This document shows positions 33,650 through 45,904 of a DNA stretch of 64,000 nt, in pieces. The translations under genes and the position numbers were made by a program. Within the stretch, counting starts at the first letter, position 1. Every line of letters starts with the position of its first letter. The DNA lies in assembly GCA_027577595.1 (NCBI GenBank), contig JANBRJ010000076.1, forward strand, positions 21,393 to 85,392, written 5' to 3'. The stretch is from Coemansia sp. RSA 487. Taxonomy: Eukaryota > Kickxellomycota > Kickxellomycetes > Kickxellales > Kickxellaceae. Below the pieces are notes generated by a model. It was not told where the DNA came from. It ran no database searches and saw nothing but the letters and a program-made list of their open reading frames with translations.

Positions 33650-34384
33650 TTATATACGTTCGCACAGCCAAATGGCAACTCCGCACCCGCCCTTGATAAG
33701 CTCAAACTGTAGTCTGTACAGCGGAGCCATGCGTGCCCCGTGATCCACGGCCGTATCGAGGTGCTCGAGCTCCTCATCGCGGCACTTTGCAATAGAGCGC
33801 TTGAGCTCGTCGAGCTCGGCATGCTGGAGCGTGTGCAGGTCGCGTAGCTGATCGTTGTAGTGTGTGCCAATCTTTGTTTCCACAGCCTCCGTGCACGTCA
33901 TCGCTGAGCGCACGCCCAGAAGCGCAGATACGACACCCAGCACATATCCACCAACCGCTGCCACCGGCTGCAGCAGCGTCGGGCGTACCTTAAAGTCTGC
34001 GATATGGCGGTCCATGATCTCCAGATGCACCACCTCTTGGTCGCGCATATGTGTGAGCAGCGTCTTGAGCTCGGGGTCCCTGCCAAGCACCGCCATCTGG
34101 CCCTTGTATATCGTCACTGCTGCTGTCTCACCCGCCTGGTTGATCCGGATAAACCGGTCGATCATTGCGTGCTCCTCCTTGCTCAGCTTCAGTGTCCCGT
34201 CCTTGACCTCCACCGTGTCCCTATACTTGAAATCCTTGAGGTACGGGTTGCGCGCTGCCTGGCCGCTCATCGCACATTGGCATTGCTTCAACACACTAGC
34301 TGTTAGCTTGCCCTTGCTGTGTGTCAGGCTCCTGGATTGGACTGTTGCTGCTGCTGTTGTTGCAGTGCGCAATAGGGCCGACAT
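33650..34384 (-). CDS. COQ7: 5-demethoxyubiquinone hydroxylase, mitochondrial (COQ7/CLK-1)
   Basis: Di-iron monooxygenase for the penultimate step of ubiquinone biosynthesis, on the matrix side of the inner mitochondrial membrane. The product is 244 residues from the ATG at 34384. The first roughly 45 residues form a likely transit peptide rich in Ala, Thr, Ser and Arg. All di-iron ligand motifs are present: INQAGETAAVTIYKGQ, QEVVHLEIMDRH, CTEAVETKIGTHYNDQL and RDEELEHLDTAVDHGA. The C-terminal helix ends CGVAIWLCERI, as usual in the family. One exon. Confidence 0.95.
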   Translation of the reverse strand: MSALLRTATTAAATVQSRSLTHSKGKLTASVLKQCQCAMSGQAARNPYLKDFKYRDTVEVKDGTLKLSKEEHAMIDRFIRINQAGETAAVTIYKGQMAVLGRDPELKTLLTHMRDQEVVHLEIMDRHIADFKVRPTLLQPVAAVGGYVLGVVSALLGVRSAMTCTEAVETKIGTHYNDQLRDLHTLQHAELDELKRSIAKCRDEELEHLDTAVDHGARMAPLYRLQFELIKGGCGVAIWLCERI

Positions 34385-35032
34385 TTCTCCGATCTATATA
34401 CTAGTAAAATATGAATTTGATTTATAAATGACAATTAAAGCTTGCTTTGAAGTGAAAGATGTGCTTTTTTTTGAATGTCCAGACTTTTGAAAAGATATGT
34501 GGCGGAGTGCATTGATCCATGCAGCCTGAGCTGATTTGCTTGCATCACTGCGGAATCAACTGGCTCGTTTTGTCTGTGCGTTCTCACAATGTAAAAAGAA
34601 AGCAAACAAAGCATCGCCGCATTCAGCGCAACTGATGACCCGGTCGATACTATAGTAAAGAATGTTCTGATGAGCAAGATTGCTTTAAGGTTCCGATGTC
34701 TTTGATATACTCTCGTTTTCTGACATCATCATTGTCTGTGGGATTGCCTGTAAAAAAAGTAAATTGCCTGTAAAAAAAAAAGCAAGCAAAAAAAGTCACG
34801 AGCTAAAAGGAGGAAATCAGTTGCTGCGTGTCCGTCACAAGGAAAAATATATGCCTTTTTTTTTGGTTGGCTCAAACGGAAGGAGGAGCCATTCACACGA
34901 ACAAACAAGTCGTTTCTTCCTAGCGAGCACAAATCGAATCTATCTTTCTGTTCCATTCCATCTTTAATATCCCGCTTTTTTCTTTATTTATTCTTATCAC
35001 TGAATGTGTAAAGCATCTGATATTCTATATAT
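34385..35032. promoter_or_regulatory. Divergent promoter region, COQ7 and AVT transporter
   Basis: About 650 bases. A minus-strand stretch at 34435-34677 reads as a hydrophobic protein piece without an ATG and may be a relic. Poly-A runs occur near 34750-34790. A TATATATATG sequence lies directly at the AVT start codon. Confidence 0.45.
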
Positions 35033-37150
35033 ATGTCGAGTTCTGGAAACACTAGCGTAAGCGGAGGCACAAAGTCCGCCGACAGCAGGCTTCCCCCGAA
35101 CGCCCAGAGGCTACCCACAACCTCGCCCAGCCCCCGGCCTGTGTCCATTACAGACAGCGCGCCAAGGAGTCTGTCGCAGGCGACGGAGCTGCTAGCATCA
35201 AGCTCGCCGCCGCTGCCTGTGCACGCATTCCTGCGTAGCTCTGTTGCCACAGCAGCCAGCGGCAATAGCGTGTCGTTGCATGCAGACACCGACGACGAGG
35301 ACCAGCCGCTACTATCGGGCAGCCTGCGCATCCATCCATCGATGGTTCTGTCAGAGGCGGAGGCCGCTCGGCGGCTCAAGCGGCACCTGGTCACACGGCG
35401 GCCGCTGAGCGGATCGCCCTCGGTGGTACAGGCACGCAGCTACGGCAGCATCAGCAGCGAAAGCAGGAACTACAACGACGAGGACAATGAAAATGACGCC
35501 GATGTTGACGACAACGACATTGAGGAGAACAACGCCCATGTGACGGTCGATCCATTCAAGCTTCCGTCGGGCGACATTACGCACCACCTGTACCGGTGGC
35601 AGGAGGAGCACAGCCAGGCCGTCAGCAGCCACGGAAGCATCCGCAACAATCACAACCGCCGCCGCTCGTTCTCGGCCGTCGCGTCCGACACAGAATGGGA
35701 CGTATCGTATACCCCCGAGCAGATCCGCGCGCCCGGCGGCTTCCGCAGGCAGTTTCTGCAGGAGCGCGCCACACGCCAGGGCCGCACACCGAACATCCTG
35801 ACCACCAACTTTGTTGACTTCATCGGCCTGTACGGGCACTTTGCAGGCGGCGACTACCCCAGCGACGAGGACGAGGACGAGGAGGCAGGACTGGATGTCG
35901 ACGAGCGGGAGGTGCGCAAGGCGCGGGCGGCTGCGCGTGACATCAAGGCAACCGCCACACCGCAAAAGGCGTTCTTCCTGCTGGTCAAGGCGTTTGTCGG
36001 CACGGGCGTGCTGGTGCTTCCGCGCGCCTTCTACAACGGCGGGCTGACGTTCTCTGCCATCCTGATGTCGACGATTGCATGGTACGCGCTGCACTGCATG
36101 GTGCTTCTGTCGGACGTGTACCTGAAGATCGGCGGCAGCTATGGCGATCTTGCACTCAAGCTGTACGGCCCGCCGCTCAAGTACTGCGTGATGGTGTCCA
36201 TAGTCCTGGCGCAGCTGGGGTTCTGCTGCGCCTACGTGATCTTTGTGGCCACCAACATACAGGACCTGTGGAACTCGCTGACGCACTGCAGGTACCAGAT
36301 CTCGACGGAGAAATGGATCCTGGCGCAGCTGCTGGTGTACGTGCCGCTGGCGTTTGTGCGCCGCATCAAAAAGTTTGCATCGCTGTCTGTGGTCGGCACC
36401 TTCTTCATCATGATCGGGCTCGGCTATCTGTTCGTGTACGACTTTTGGCTGATCGCCAAGCGCGGCCCCGCCGACGTCGTGCACTTCAACCCGAGCAAGT
36501 TCCCGCTGCTTGTAGGCACGGCGGCCTTCTCGTACGAGGGCATTTCGCTGGTGATCCCCATTGTCGAGAGCATGGAGCGGAAGGACAAGTTCAACGGCGT
36601 TCTGACGGCATCGTTGGTTGTGTGCGCAGGGCTGTTTGTGCTTATTGGCTTTTTCTCGTACCTGGCGCTAGGCGATAGCGTGGAGGCTGTGGTGCTGCTC
36701 AACCTGCCCAGCGGCACCGTGTGGACTCAGGGCGTGCAGCTGCTCTACTCGCTTGCCATCATCATGTCGGTTCCGCTGCAGCTGTTCCCAGCGATCCGGA
36801 TCATCGAGTCGGGCATCTTTACGCGGTCGGGCAAGGGCAACCCCGTCGTCAAGTGGCAGAAGAATCTGTTCCGCATGCTGCTTGTGCTGTTCATTGCGAT
36901 GGTAGCCGTCTTTGGCGCCGACCAGCTCGACAACTTTATTGCCATCGTTGGCGCCAGCTCGTGCCTGCCGCTGTCGTTCCTGTACCCGGTGATGCTGCAC
37001 TACCGAGCGCTTGCTGATACGTGGTGGGTGCGTGTCAAGGACATCATCCTGATGGTTGTTGCGCTGTTTGCGCTCGTCTATGTCACTTTCATCAGCATCG
37101 AGACTTGGGGCACGAGCTCCCCGCCGCTGGATCGCTGTGCTACACCGTAG
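35033..37150 (+). CDS. Vacuolar amino-acid transporter, AVT3/AVT4-like (AAAP family)
   Basis: Moves neutral amino acids across the vacuolar membrane, in yeast AVT3/4 from vacuole to cytosol. The product is 705 residues from the ATG at 35033. About 305 residues of polar, partly acidic N-terminus come first, including an Asp/Glu/Asn run at about 145-170. The transporter core of about 11 helices then begins at TPQKAFFLLVKAFVGTGVLV, the typical AAAP first helix. It continues with GGSYGDLALKLYG, LGFCCAYVIFVATNIQDL, FEG-like SYEGISLVIPIVESM and IVGASSCLPLSFLYPVMLHY. The long N-terminus is normal for fungal AVT3/4. One exon, convergent with PET191, only 83 bases apart. Confidence 0.9.
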   Translation: MSSSGNTSVSGGTKSADSRLPPNAQRLPTTSPSPRPVSITDSAPRSLSQATELLASSSPPLPVHAFLRSSVATAASGNSVSLHADTDDEDQPLLSGSLRIHPSMVLSEAEAARRLKRHLVTRRPLSGSPSVVQARSYGSISSESRNYNDEDNENDADVDDNDIEENNAHVTVDPFKLPSGDITHHLYRWQEEHSQAVSSHGSIRNNHNRRRSFSAVASDTEWDVSYTPEQIRAPGGFRRQFLQERATRQGRTPNILTTNFVDFIGLYGHFAGGDYPSDEDEDEEAGLDVDEREVRKARAAARDIKATATPQKAFFLLVKAFVGTGVLVLPRAFYNGGLTFSAILMSTIAWYALHCMVLLSDVYLKIGGSYGDLALKLYGPPLKYCVMVSIVLAQLGFCCAYVIFVATNIQDLWNSLTHCRYQISTEKWILAQLLVYVPLAFVRRIKKFASLSVVGTFFIMIGLGYLFVYDFWLIAKRGPADVVHFNPSKFPLLVGTAAFSYEGISLVIPIVESMERKDKFNGVLTASLVVCAGLFVLIGFFSYLALGDSVEAVVLLNLPSGTVWTQGVQLLYSLAIIMSVPLQLFPAIRIIESGIFTRSGKGNPVVKWQKNLFRMLLVLFIAMVAVFGADQLDNFIAIVGASSCLPLSFLYPVMLHYRALADTWWVRVKDIILMVVALFALVYVTFISIETWGTSSPPLDRCATP

Positions 37151-37233
37151 TAAACGAAGGTTGGTGGGAGTTTTCCTTTTTTTTTTTGTTCTCTTTTGGT
37201 AAAGTTCTATTAATGAAGAGTTTGAAACATTGC

Positions 37234-37539
37234 TTATTTTAAGGGGTCGCTCTTGCTCTCGCTGTTGGGACTCCAGTTGGAGCTATCGTCTGGTGTATCA
37301 TATGACTGTGGATGGATCCCTCCTGCTGCTGTAATTCCACGCATTCGCTTACGCATGTCCAGCAGCCCACGCTTGCATTCAAACAGACTCTGCCGCAAGC
37401 TGTGGCATTCCTCAGGAACCAGTGTCGCAAGGTCCTTGTTTTTGATGCAGTCCTGAACGCTATTCCGTTGGATTAATACGCATTCGGAACGTAAAAGACA
37501 CTGTATGTATTCTTCGCGGATACCCTCACACGTTGGCAT
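37234..37539 (-). CDS. PET191: Cytochrome c oxidase assembly factor PET191/COA5
   Basis: Twin-CX9C protein of the mitochondrial intermembrane space needed to assemble complex IV. The product is 101 residues from the ATG at 37539. Cysteines follow the family: C4-x9-C14 (CEGIREEYIQC), a CX10C pair (CVLIQRNSVQDC) and CX9C (CHSLRQSLFEC), then KRGLLDMRKRMRG. The C-terminal roughly 35 residues are polar and not conserved. It lies upstream of the metallothionein gene on the same strand, 306 bases away. Confidence 0.93.
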   Translation of the reverse strand: MPTCEGIREEYIQCLLRSECVLIQRNSVQDCIKNKDLATLVPEECHSLRQSLFECKRGLLDMRKRMRGITAAGGIHPQSYDTPDDSSNWSPNSESKSDPLK

Positions 37540-37845
37540 TTTCAGCTTTTGAATTGGCTAAAGTAAAAATAAAAAAAAGCGATGATAAGAGCAGGAGAAA
37601 AAGTATTTTTGGATTGTTTTTTTTTTGGATCGATTGTGTTGTCCTTCTCTTAAGCTCCCTTTTTTCACTTTTTTTCTTTTGCTTCACGTAGTAGTGGTGT
37701 AGGTTTTAATGATGAAAAGTTATACATTGAAAAGCAGCGTATGCTAACGAAGCAGGAGGCTGTTACATAATGTGGAGAAAAGGGGTTTGTCTGGTATAAA
37801 AAATGCTAAGCTGAGCTTTATAATCATAAAATGTTTTTTTGATAC

Positions 37846-38343
37846 TTAGCAAGTGCATCCAGAGGTGCACTTTGCGTCAGCGCCAGAGCACTTGCACTCG
37901 GCGCCGCACGGACAGGCCTGGCACTTTGCGGACAACGTGCACTTGCAGTCGGAGCATTTGCACTCAGCATCAGCGGTAGATGCGCACTTGCACGAACCGC
38001 CGCATGCACATGCCGATGACTTCTTGCACTTGCAGTCAGTGCACTTGCAATCAGCATCGGCAGTAGATGCGCACTTGCACGCATCGCCACATGCACACTT
38101 TTCTTCGGTGCTCTTGGCACCACCACAGCACGACGACGATGCTGCTGCTGCCGCCTGGTCCTTGCTGCCGCACTGGCAGTTGCCCTCACACGAGCACTGC
38201 TTGCACGACGCGTCAGCCGGGCACGTGCACTGGGTGTTGCCAGCCTGTCCGCAGGTGCATCCGCTGAAGTCGCATTTGCCACCGCATGAGCAGGAAGCGC
38301 ACGCGTTCTTGTTGTCGGTCTTGCAGAGGCACTGGTTAGCCAT
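37846..38343 (-). CDS. Large cysteine-rich metallothionein, 165 residues
   Basis: A metal-chelating protein with 41 cysteines in 165 residues, mostly as CxC and CxxC, and almost no aromatic or bulky hydrophobic residues. The N-terminal block (about 1-58) has 15 cysteines. A spacer rich in Ala and Ser follows (GSKDQAAAAASSSCCGG). The C-terminal half then holds two near-identical 29-residue repeats, each containing CKCASTADA(D/E)CKC, and a shorter third unit (CPCGAECKCSGADAKC). The Cys clustering resembles copper-type fungal metallothioneins, but they are usually far shorter (25-60 residues). Exact metal preference cannot be told from sequence. The start is the ATG at 38343. A TATA box about 180 bases upstream fits an inducible gene. 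Long frames on the other strand are shadows of the Cys codons. Confidence 0.9.
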   Translation of the reverse strand: MANQCLCKTDNKNACASCSCGGKCDFSGCTCGQAGNTQCTCPADASCKQCSCEGNCQCGSKDQAAAAASSSCCGGAKSTEEKCACGDACKCASTADADCKCTDCKCKKSSACACGGSCKCASTADAECKCSDCKCTLSAKCQACPCGAECKCSGADAKCTSGCTC

Positions 38344-40848
<2,505 letters not shown>

Positions 40849-41059
40849 CGTGGATGAGTTTGCTGTTGCACTAGCTTTTTTGTTTGCCATTTTCTGGCCT
40901 TTGATCCAATTGATCACACCAATTTTTCTTCAGAGTGTGGATAGTGCTTTTCTTTTTGTCTGGTTTCTTTCTTTTCTCCAATACAAGTGTTTTTCATACT
41001 TTCACTCTTCCGTATTTGTTTTAGGTTTATAGCGCGGGCCGAAAGCTAATATAAGCCAA

Positions 41060-41599
41060 ATGTCCACAATCCGCCGGTTCCGAGCAATGGACATGTTCCA
41101 TTTCAACAACATCAACCTGGACAAGTACACCGAGACGTACCACCTTGGCTACTACCTAAGCTACATGTCGCAGTGGCCCGATCTGTTCAGCGTAGCCGAG
41201 TCGTCGAGCGAAACGCTCATGGGCTACATGATGGGCAAAGTCGAAGGCAAGGGCGACCTCTGGCACGGCCATGTCACTGCGCTAACCGTCGCTCCTGAGT
41301 GCAGGCGCCTGGGGCTCGGCCGCGGGCTCATGCAGTTCCTCGAGGATGCGTCAGAGAAAGCCTACGATTGCTACTTCGTTGATCTCTTTGTGCGCCCGTC
41401 AAACAAGGTCGCTGTCAGCATGTACGAGAATCTGGGCTACATTCTCTATCGGCAGGTCATCGATTACTATCTAACAGATGGAGTCATGCCGACCGAGTAC
41501 GCCTATGATATGCGGAGAGCCCTTCCGCGCGATGTTGACAAAAAGTCTGTGGTGCCAATCAAACACCCTGTTAACGTAGAGGACACGTTCTTTGACTAG
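41060..41599 (+). CDS. NAT3: NatB catalytic subunit, N-alpha-acetyltransferase NAA20/NAT3
   Basis: Acetylates N-terminal Met followed by Asp, Glu, Asn or Gln, as NatB with an auxiliary subunit. The product is 179 residues from the ATG at 41060. Family hallmarks are IRRFRAMDMFHFNNINLD, TETYHLGYYLSYMSQWPDL, HGHVTALTVAPECRRLGLG (acetyl-CoA loop RRLGLGRGL) and FVDLFVRPSNKVAVSMYENL, followed by GYMMGKVEG-type core strands. The C-terminus matches NAA20 length. One exon; ends 101 bases from the convergent Hsp70 gene. Confidence 0.94.
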   Translation: MSTIRRFRAMDMFHFNNINLDKYTETYHLGYYLSYMSQWPDLFSVAESSSETLMGYMMGKVEGKGDLWHGHVTALTVAPECRRLGLGRGLMQFLEDASEKAYDCYFVDLFVRPSNKVAVSMYENLGYILYRQVIDYYLTDGVMPTEYAYDMRRALPRDVDKKSVVPIKHPVNVEDTFFD

Positions 41600-41700
41600 C
41601 TGTGTAATTTAAAAAGCTCAAATAGACAAAAAAACCGTATTAACGAGATGAAAGAAAATATTTTAAAGAAAAAAGGGGAGAAAAGTCACACTTTTCTCAT

Positions 41701-43737
41701 TTAGTCCTTCTTTTCAGCGTCCTTAAAGTCAGCATCCTTGGTGGACGACGACGACGAATCGGACGATTCGCTAGAGCTGGCGTTGCTTTGGTTTGCGCGC
41801 TGCTTGTAGACCATCTCGAACAGCTTGAGCGACGCCTGCTGGACGTCTCCGGCCTTCTTCTTGATCTCCTCAGCCTTGAGCGTGACCTCGCCCGCGTTGA
41901 CCTGCGCAAGCGTCTGGCGCAGTTCGTCCAGCTGGGTGCGGATCTTCACGGCCTCCTCCTTGTCGAGCTGCTCCTTGAACTCCTCGAGGTTCTTCTCGGT
42001 GTCGGTAATGATGGAGTCGGCGGAGTTGGTAGCCTCAATGACCTCGCGACGCTCCTTGTCGGCCTCGGCGTGCTTCTCGGCGTTGGCAATCATGTCCTCG
42101 ATCTCGGTCTCGCTGAGCCCCGACGACGCTGCGATGGTGATCGACTGGTCGCGGTTGGTGGCCTTGTCCTTGGCTGACACATTGACAATGCCGTCGGCGT
42201 CAATGTCAAATGCAACCTCGATCTGAGGAACGCCCTTGGGAGCTGGCGGCAGACCCGTGAGCTGGAAGTTTCCCAGGAGCTTGTTGTCGCGGACAAGCTC
42301 GCGCTCGCCCTGGTAGACCTTGATCTCGACGGCGGTCTGGCCATCGGCGGCGGTCGAGAACACCTGCGACTTCTTGGTCGGGATCGTCGTGTTGCGGTTG
42401 ATCAGCCGAGTGAACACACCGCCAAGCGTCTCGATACCAAGCGACAGAGGTGTGACGTCGAGGAGAAGAATGTCTGTAACCTCGCCAGCAAGGACACCGC
42501 CCTGGATGGCTGCGCCCATCGCAACGGCCTCGTCGGGGTTGACGGCCTTGGTTGCGTTGCGGCCAAAGATGCCCTTGACCGTTTCCTGGACCTTGGGCAT
42601 GCGCGACATACCACCGACAAGGATGACCTCGCCGATCTGGTTGGCGCTAACGCCAGCGTCCTTCAGCGCCTTCTTGCACGGCTCGACGGTGCGGTCGATC
42701 AGCGACTTGGTCAGCTGCTCGTACTGAGTGCGCGTGAACTTGGTGTTGACGTGCTTGGGACCGGATGCATCGGCAGTGATGAACGGCAGGTTGATCTCAG
42801 TTTGGACTGTCGACGACAGCTCGATCTTGGCCTTCTCGCATGCCTCGCGGATGCGCTGGATGGCCATGCGGTCGCTGCTGAGGTCGATGCCGGACTCGCG
42901 CTTAAAGTCCTCGACAACCTTGCGCACAAGGTGGATGTCAAAATCCTCGCCACCAAGGTGGGTGTCGCCGTTGGTCGACTTGACCTCAAACACGCCCTTC
43001 TGGATTTCAAGGATTGAGATATCAAAAGTACCACCTCCGAGATCGTAGACAGCAACAATCTTGTCGCTCTCCTTCTCAATGCCATAGGCTAGGGCCGCAG
43101 CGGTAGGCTCGTTGATCACGCGCAGGACGTTGAGTCCGGCAATCGATCCCGCGTCCTTGGTGGCCTGGCGCTGCGAGTCATTGAAGTAGGCAGGCACAGT
43201 GATGACTGCGTTGTTCACAGTCTTGCCCAGGTACGCCTCAGCCGTCTCCTTCATCTTACCGACAACAAACGCACCAATCTGGGATGGCGAGTAAGGCTTG
43301 CCGCGGGCCTCGACCCAGGCGTCGCCGTTGTTGTGCGAGACGATCTTGTAGGGAACCTCCTTGATGTCGCGCTGGACCTCCTTGTCTTGGTACTTGCGGC
43401 CAATAAGGCGCTTGGTCGCAAACAGTGTGTTCTCCGGGTTAACGACGGCCTGGCGCTTGGCTGGGACACCGACAAGGAGCTCGCCGTCCTTGGAGAAGGC
43501 AACAGTCGATGGAGTGGTGCGTCCACCTTCCGAGTTCTCGATGACGCGGGTGTTCTTGCCCTCCATAACAGCAACGCAAGAGTTGGTCGTACCAAGATCG
43601 ATACCGACGACCTGGCCCTGGACCTTGCTGCTCATAGCACGAATGCTGTGGCTGCCCAGAACGCCGCGGGTGTTTGTGGCCTTCACAAAGGCAGGGCGGG
43701 CGGCGGACCGCAGGCTACGCATGCAGGACATGTACAT
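41701..43737 (-). CDS. SSC1: Mitochondrial Hsp70 (SSC1/mortalin)
   Basis: Matrix chaperone that drives protein import through the PAM motor and folds proteins. The product is 678 residues from the ATG at 43737. A roughly 40-residue basic transit peptide ([18 protein letters not shown]) precedes the ATPase domain ([18 protein letters not shown]). Other Hsp70 signatures are [15 protein letters not shown], reading as [17 protein letters not shown], and [14 protein letters not shown]. The substrate domain has [17 protein letters not shown]. The C-terminus is a Ser/Asp/Lys tail with no KDEL or EEVD, which fits a mitochondrial form. One exon. Confidence 0.95.
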   Translation of the reverse strand: MYMSCMRSLRSAARPAFVKATNTRGVLGSHSIRAMSSKVQGQVVGIDLGTTNSCVAVMEGKNTRVIENSEGGRTTPSTVAFSKDGELLVGVPAKRQAVVNPENTLFATKRLIGRKYQDKEVQRDIKEVPYKIVSHNNGDAWVEARGKPYSPSQIGAFVVGKMKETAEAYLGKTVNNAVITVPAYFNDSQRQATKDAGSIAGLNVLRVINEPTAAALAYGIEKESDKIVAVYDLGGGTFDISILEIQKGVFEVKSTNGDTHLGGEDFDIHLVRKVVEDFKRESGIDLSSDRMAIQRIREACEKAKIELSSTVQTEINLPFITADASGPKHVNTKFTRTQYEQLTKSLIDRTVEPCKKALKDAGVSANQIGEVILVGGMSRMPKVQETVKGIFGRNATKAVNPDEAVAMGAAIQGGVLAGEVTDILLLDVTPLSLGIETLGGVFTRLINRNTTIPTKKSQVFSTAADGQTAVEIKVYQGERELVRDNKLLGNFQLTGLPPAPKGVPQIEVAFDIDADGIVNVSAKDKATNRDQSITIAASSGLSETEIEDMIANAEKHAEADKERREVIEATNSADSIITDTEKNLEEFKEQLDKEEAVKIRTQLDELRQTLAQVNAGEVTLKAEEIKKKAGDVQQASLKLFEMVYKQRANQSNASSSESSDSSSSSTKDADFKDAEKKD

Positions 43738-45904
43738 CTTTTTTGTTTTGTTGTTTCGGTTGCTGAACGACGAGCTATTTAGAGCTATTTAGAACAAAGA
43801 AGACAGAATGGATCTATAAGACTTTTAGAGTTATCTCGACCTCAAAGATTTTTTTCCTGCTGAAAAAAAAACAAGGTAGTATACAAGAGCGAAAAAAAAG
43901 CAAGGAGGAAGAAGAAAAAAGCAGTTTACTCTTATCTGAAAAAAAGCGCAAGACAAGAAAGAAAGAAAGGACGCGAGCCAGATAAATAACGCACGTTTTA
44001 ACTGTACAAACGAAGCAGCGAACGAAGAAAAAGCTCTAAGGGGTTCTATTTGATGGCGTTATCGTTGCTTTGCGAGCGAAGCGCCAACAGCAGTGCTGCG
44101 TTTTATATACCAAAAAATTTGCGTTTTGGGTGGAATGTGCCCAGAGATTACGGTGAGAAAAAATCCTGATGGTTGATCTGGCACGCGATTGGCTGATCAC
44201 TATGTGGTTTTCCTGGATTACTACAAGCCAAACAAGAGGGGCGAAACAGTCACGATTCTTGAGGCTTCCATCAAGCTCCACACTGTTCGTTGCATTTCTC
44301 TTGATTACATCAAACGCCAGGATCAGTTTAAATACATTGAACTCTAGAGCTTTCAAAGCAGCAAAGACAGTGTTGCTTACACATCGCAAGCTGAACAGAG
44401 AGCAGAAGGTATAGAACAGAGAAATCTAGATCAAGTTGTCCACCGAAAATCATGTTTAATACAATTCCCAACAAAGACGACGGATAGTGAACTAGACACT
44501 CCATGCCAAATTAAAACACTCTAGCCACATCTGAACAGATACTAAGTGACGGAGTGATGCAACATGGCATCAGCATTTCAACGCAAGCTCAGCCAAAAAA
44601 ACATTTTGACCGCCGTCAATTGCAAAAGCATGGCGAGAACAAACGAAAGATGGACGACTATCATCTTGTTCCAGCCAACACAGGCCACAGACAGTAAGTC
44701 TTTTTTTAAAAAAAAAAACAAATCAAAAGCTAGCATTATTGCTCCATTTGTACATTGCGTTTATATATGATGTGCAATCATCCGATCGGCAAGGATGCAA
44801 ATGATGCTTGTTGAATCGTGTGTGGGCAAGCGAGACGGACAAGCGTAAACTTTTGTTTATATTGGCGTATCAAGCAACCAACCACATCTCGCTATACGGA
44901 ATATGGCTAGTCTTTTCTTTAAATTAACTCTTGTATAAATAGCCAAGCAGCTGAATCGCATTAAATAAGCTAATGCAAGACCTGTCTTTAATTTTCCAAG
45001 CACACGGGCATATTCAAACATTGCTCTTTTTTTTGTTCTTGCGTAAAAAAAACCATTATATTGCAAATATGCACTCTTGTCTTGTTTAAAGCCACTTGTT
45101 TGACCAGAATAGACACTGGCACGCACAATTATCGATCAAACACAGAAACTGTCAAAGCTGCAGCCTCTGTTCCGTTTGAATACCCGGAATCAACCCAACA
45201 CCAGAAACAAACAATCGCGATTGGCCAGAGAAATGACAATCACAGAAAGGTAAGCCGAAAAATACTCCATGCCAGTGCCAGCGGACACAGCAAAATGCTC
45301 CATGTGATCGACAAGATGCCCAGTGTTTCTGTCCTGTCTTTCCTGATGTGGCAGGGTACGCTTATTTTTTTTCTCTGCTGAAAGCTTTCTTTTGCAACCG
45401 AATGACCACTGACTGCCTCAAACTCGGCGAAAAAGAAGGGAGAAGCAGGTATGTGGTGATGTGCGGTATCTTTATAAATGCGCCTTTGGCGTTGGTCCAA
45501 GCTATCCGTCAGCCGCCTCTTCCTTTTCATCGCATCCTTATTTCCTTGTTCTTGTCTGATTCTATCTCCATATTTCCACACTCTCTTCTTTCCATTTATC
45601 GTTATATCTGTAATTCATCAGCTAGCCAGCGACAAGAGTAACAGTCGTCAAGACAAGCACTGCTTTGTATACTACATAAAGCGCAGGGCACCGCACTAGG
45701 AAGAAGGACTGCGGTCGTCCTTTCCCTCTTTTCTTTGTTCATTGATACACATCTAAAACCCATTGCTCATTTCTTGTTCTGCACTGTGTATATACTTTGC
45801 TACCGGGATCTCCCACGCACGCTTCCGTAATCGGTTCTGTTTTGTGCACAAACCGGTGCATCGCATCTCCTGGGAAACATCATCAAACAACTGCTTGTGT
45901 GCAA
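43738..45904. other. Long region between SSC1 and WD-repeat gene
   Basis: About 2.2 kb. Poly-A runs and GA-rich stretches lie near the SSC1 end. A minus-strand TATATAAAA at 44101-44109 and a stress-element-like CCCCT (minus strand, about 44038-44042) may serve SSC1, but the 300-base distance is long. A possible two-exon gene at 44557-45249 is listed separately. The last 250 bases probably hold the promoter of the WD gene. Nothing else is supported. Confidence 0.4.
44557..45249 (+). CDS. Possible two-exon orphan gene (speculative)
   Basis: An ATG at 44557 opens a hydrophilic frame (KKHFDRRQLQKHGENKRKMD) that runs to a GTAAGT donor at 44694. Splicing to an acceptor at 45106-45107 (gaccag) keeps the frame and continues as IDTGTHNYRSNTETVKAAAS for 47 codons, to another donor-like GTAAGC at 45250. 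Continuous coding-like sequence across a consensus splice pair is the only support. The intron would be 414 bases, the end is not found, and no family is recognised. It may be chance. Confidence 0.22.

Noticed and set aside
45324-45412. Extra exons that would extend the 44.5 kb candidate gene to a stop
   Set aside because: They require a 29-base intron, which is implausible.
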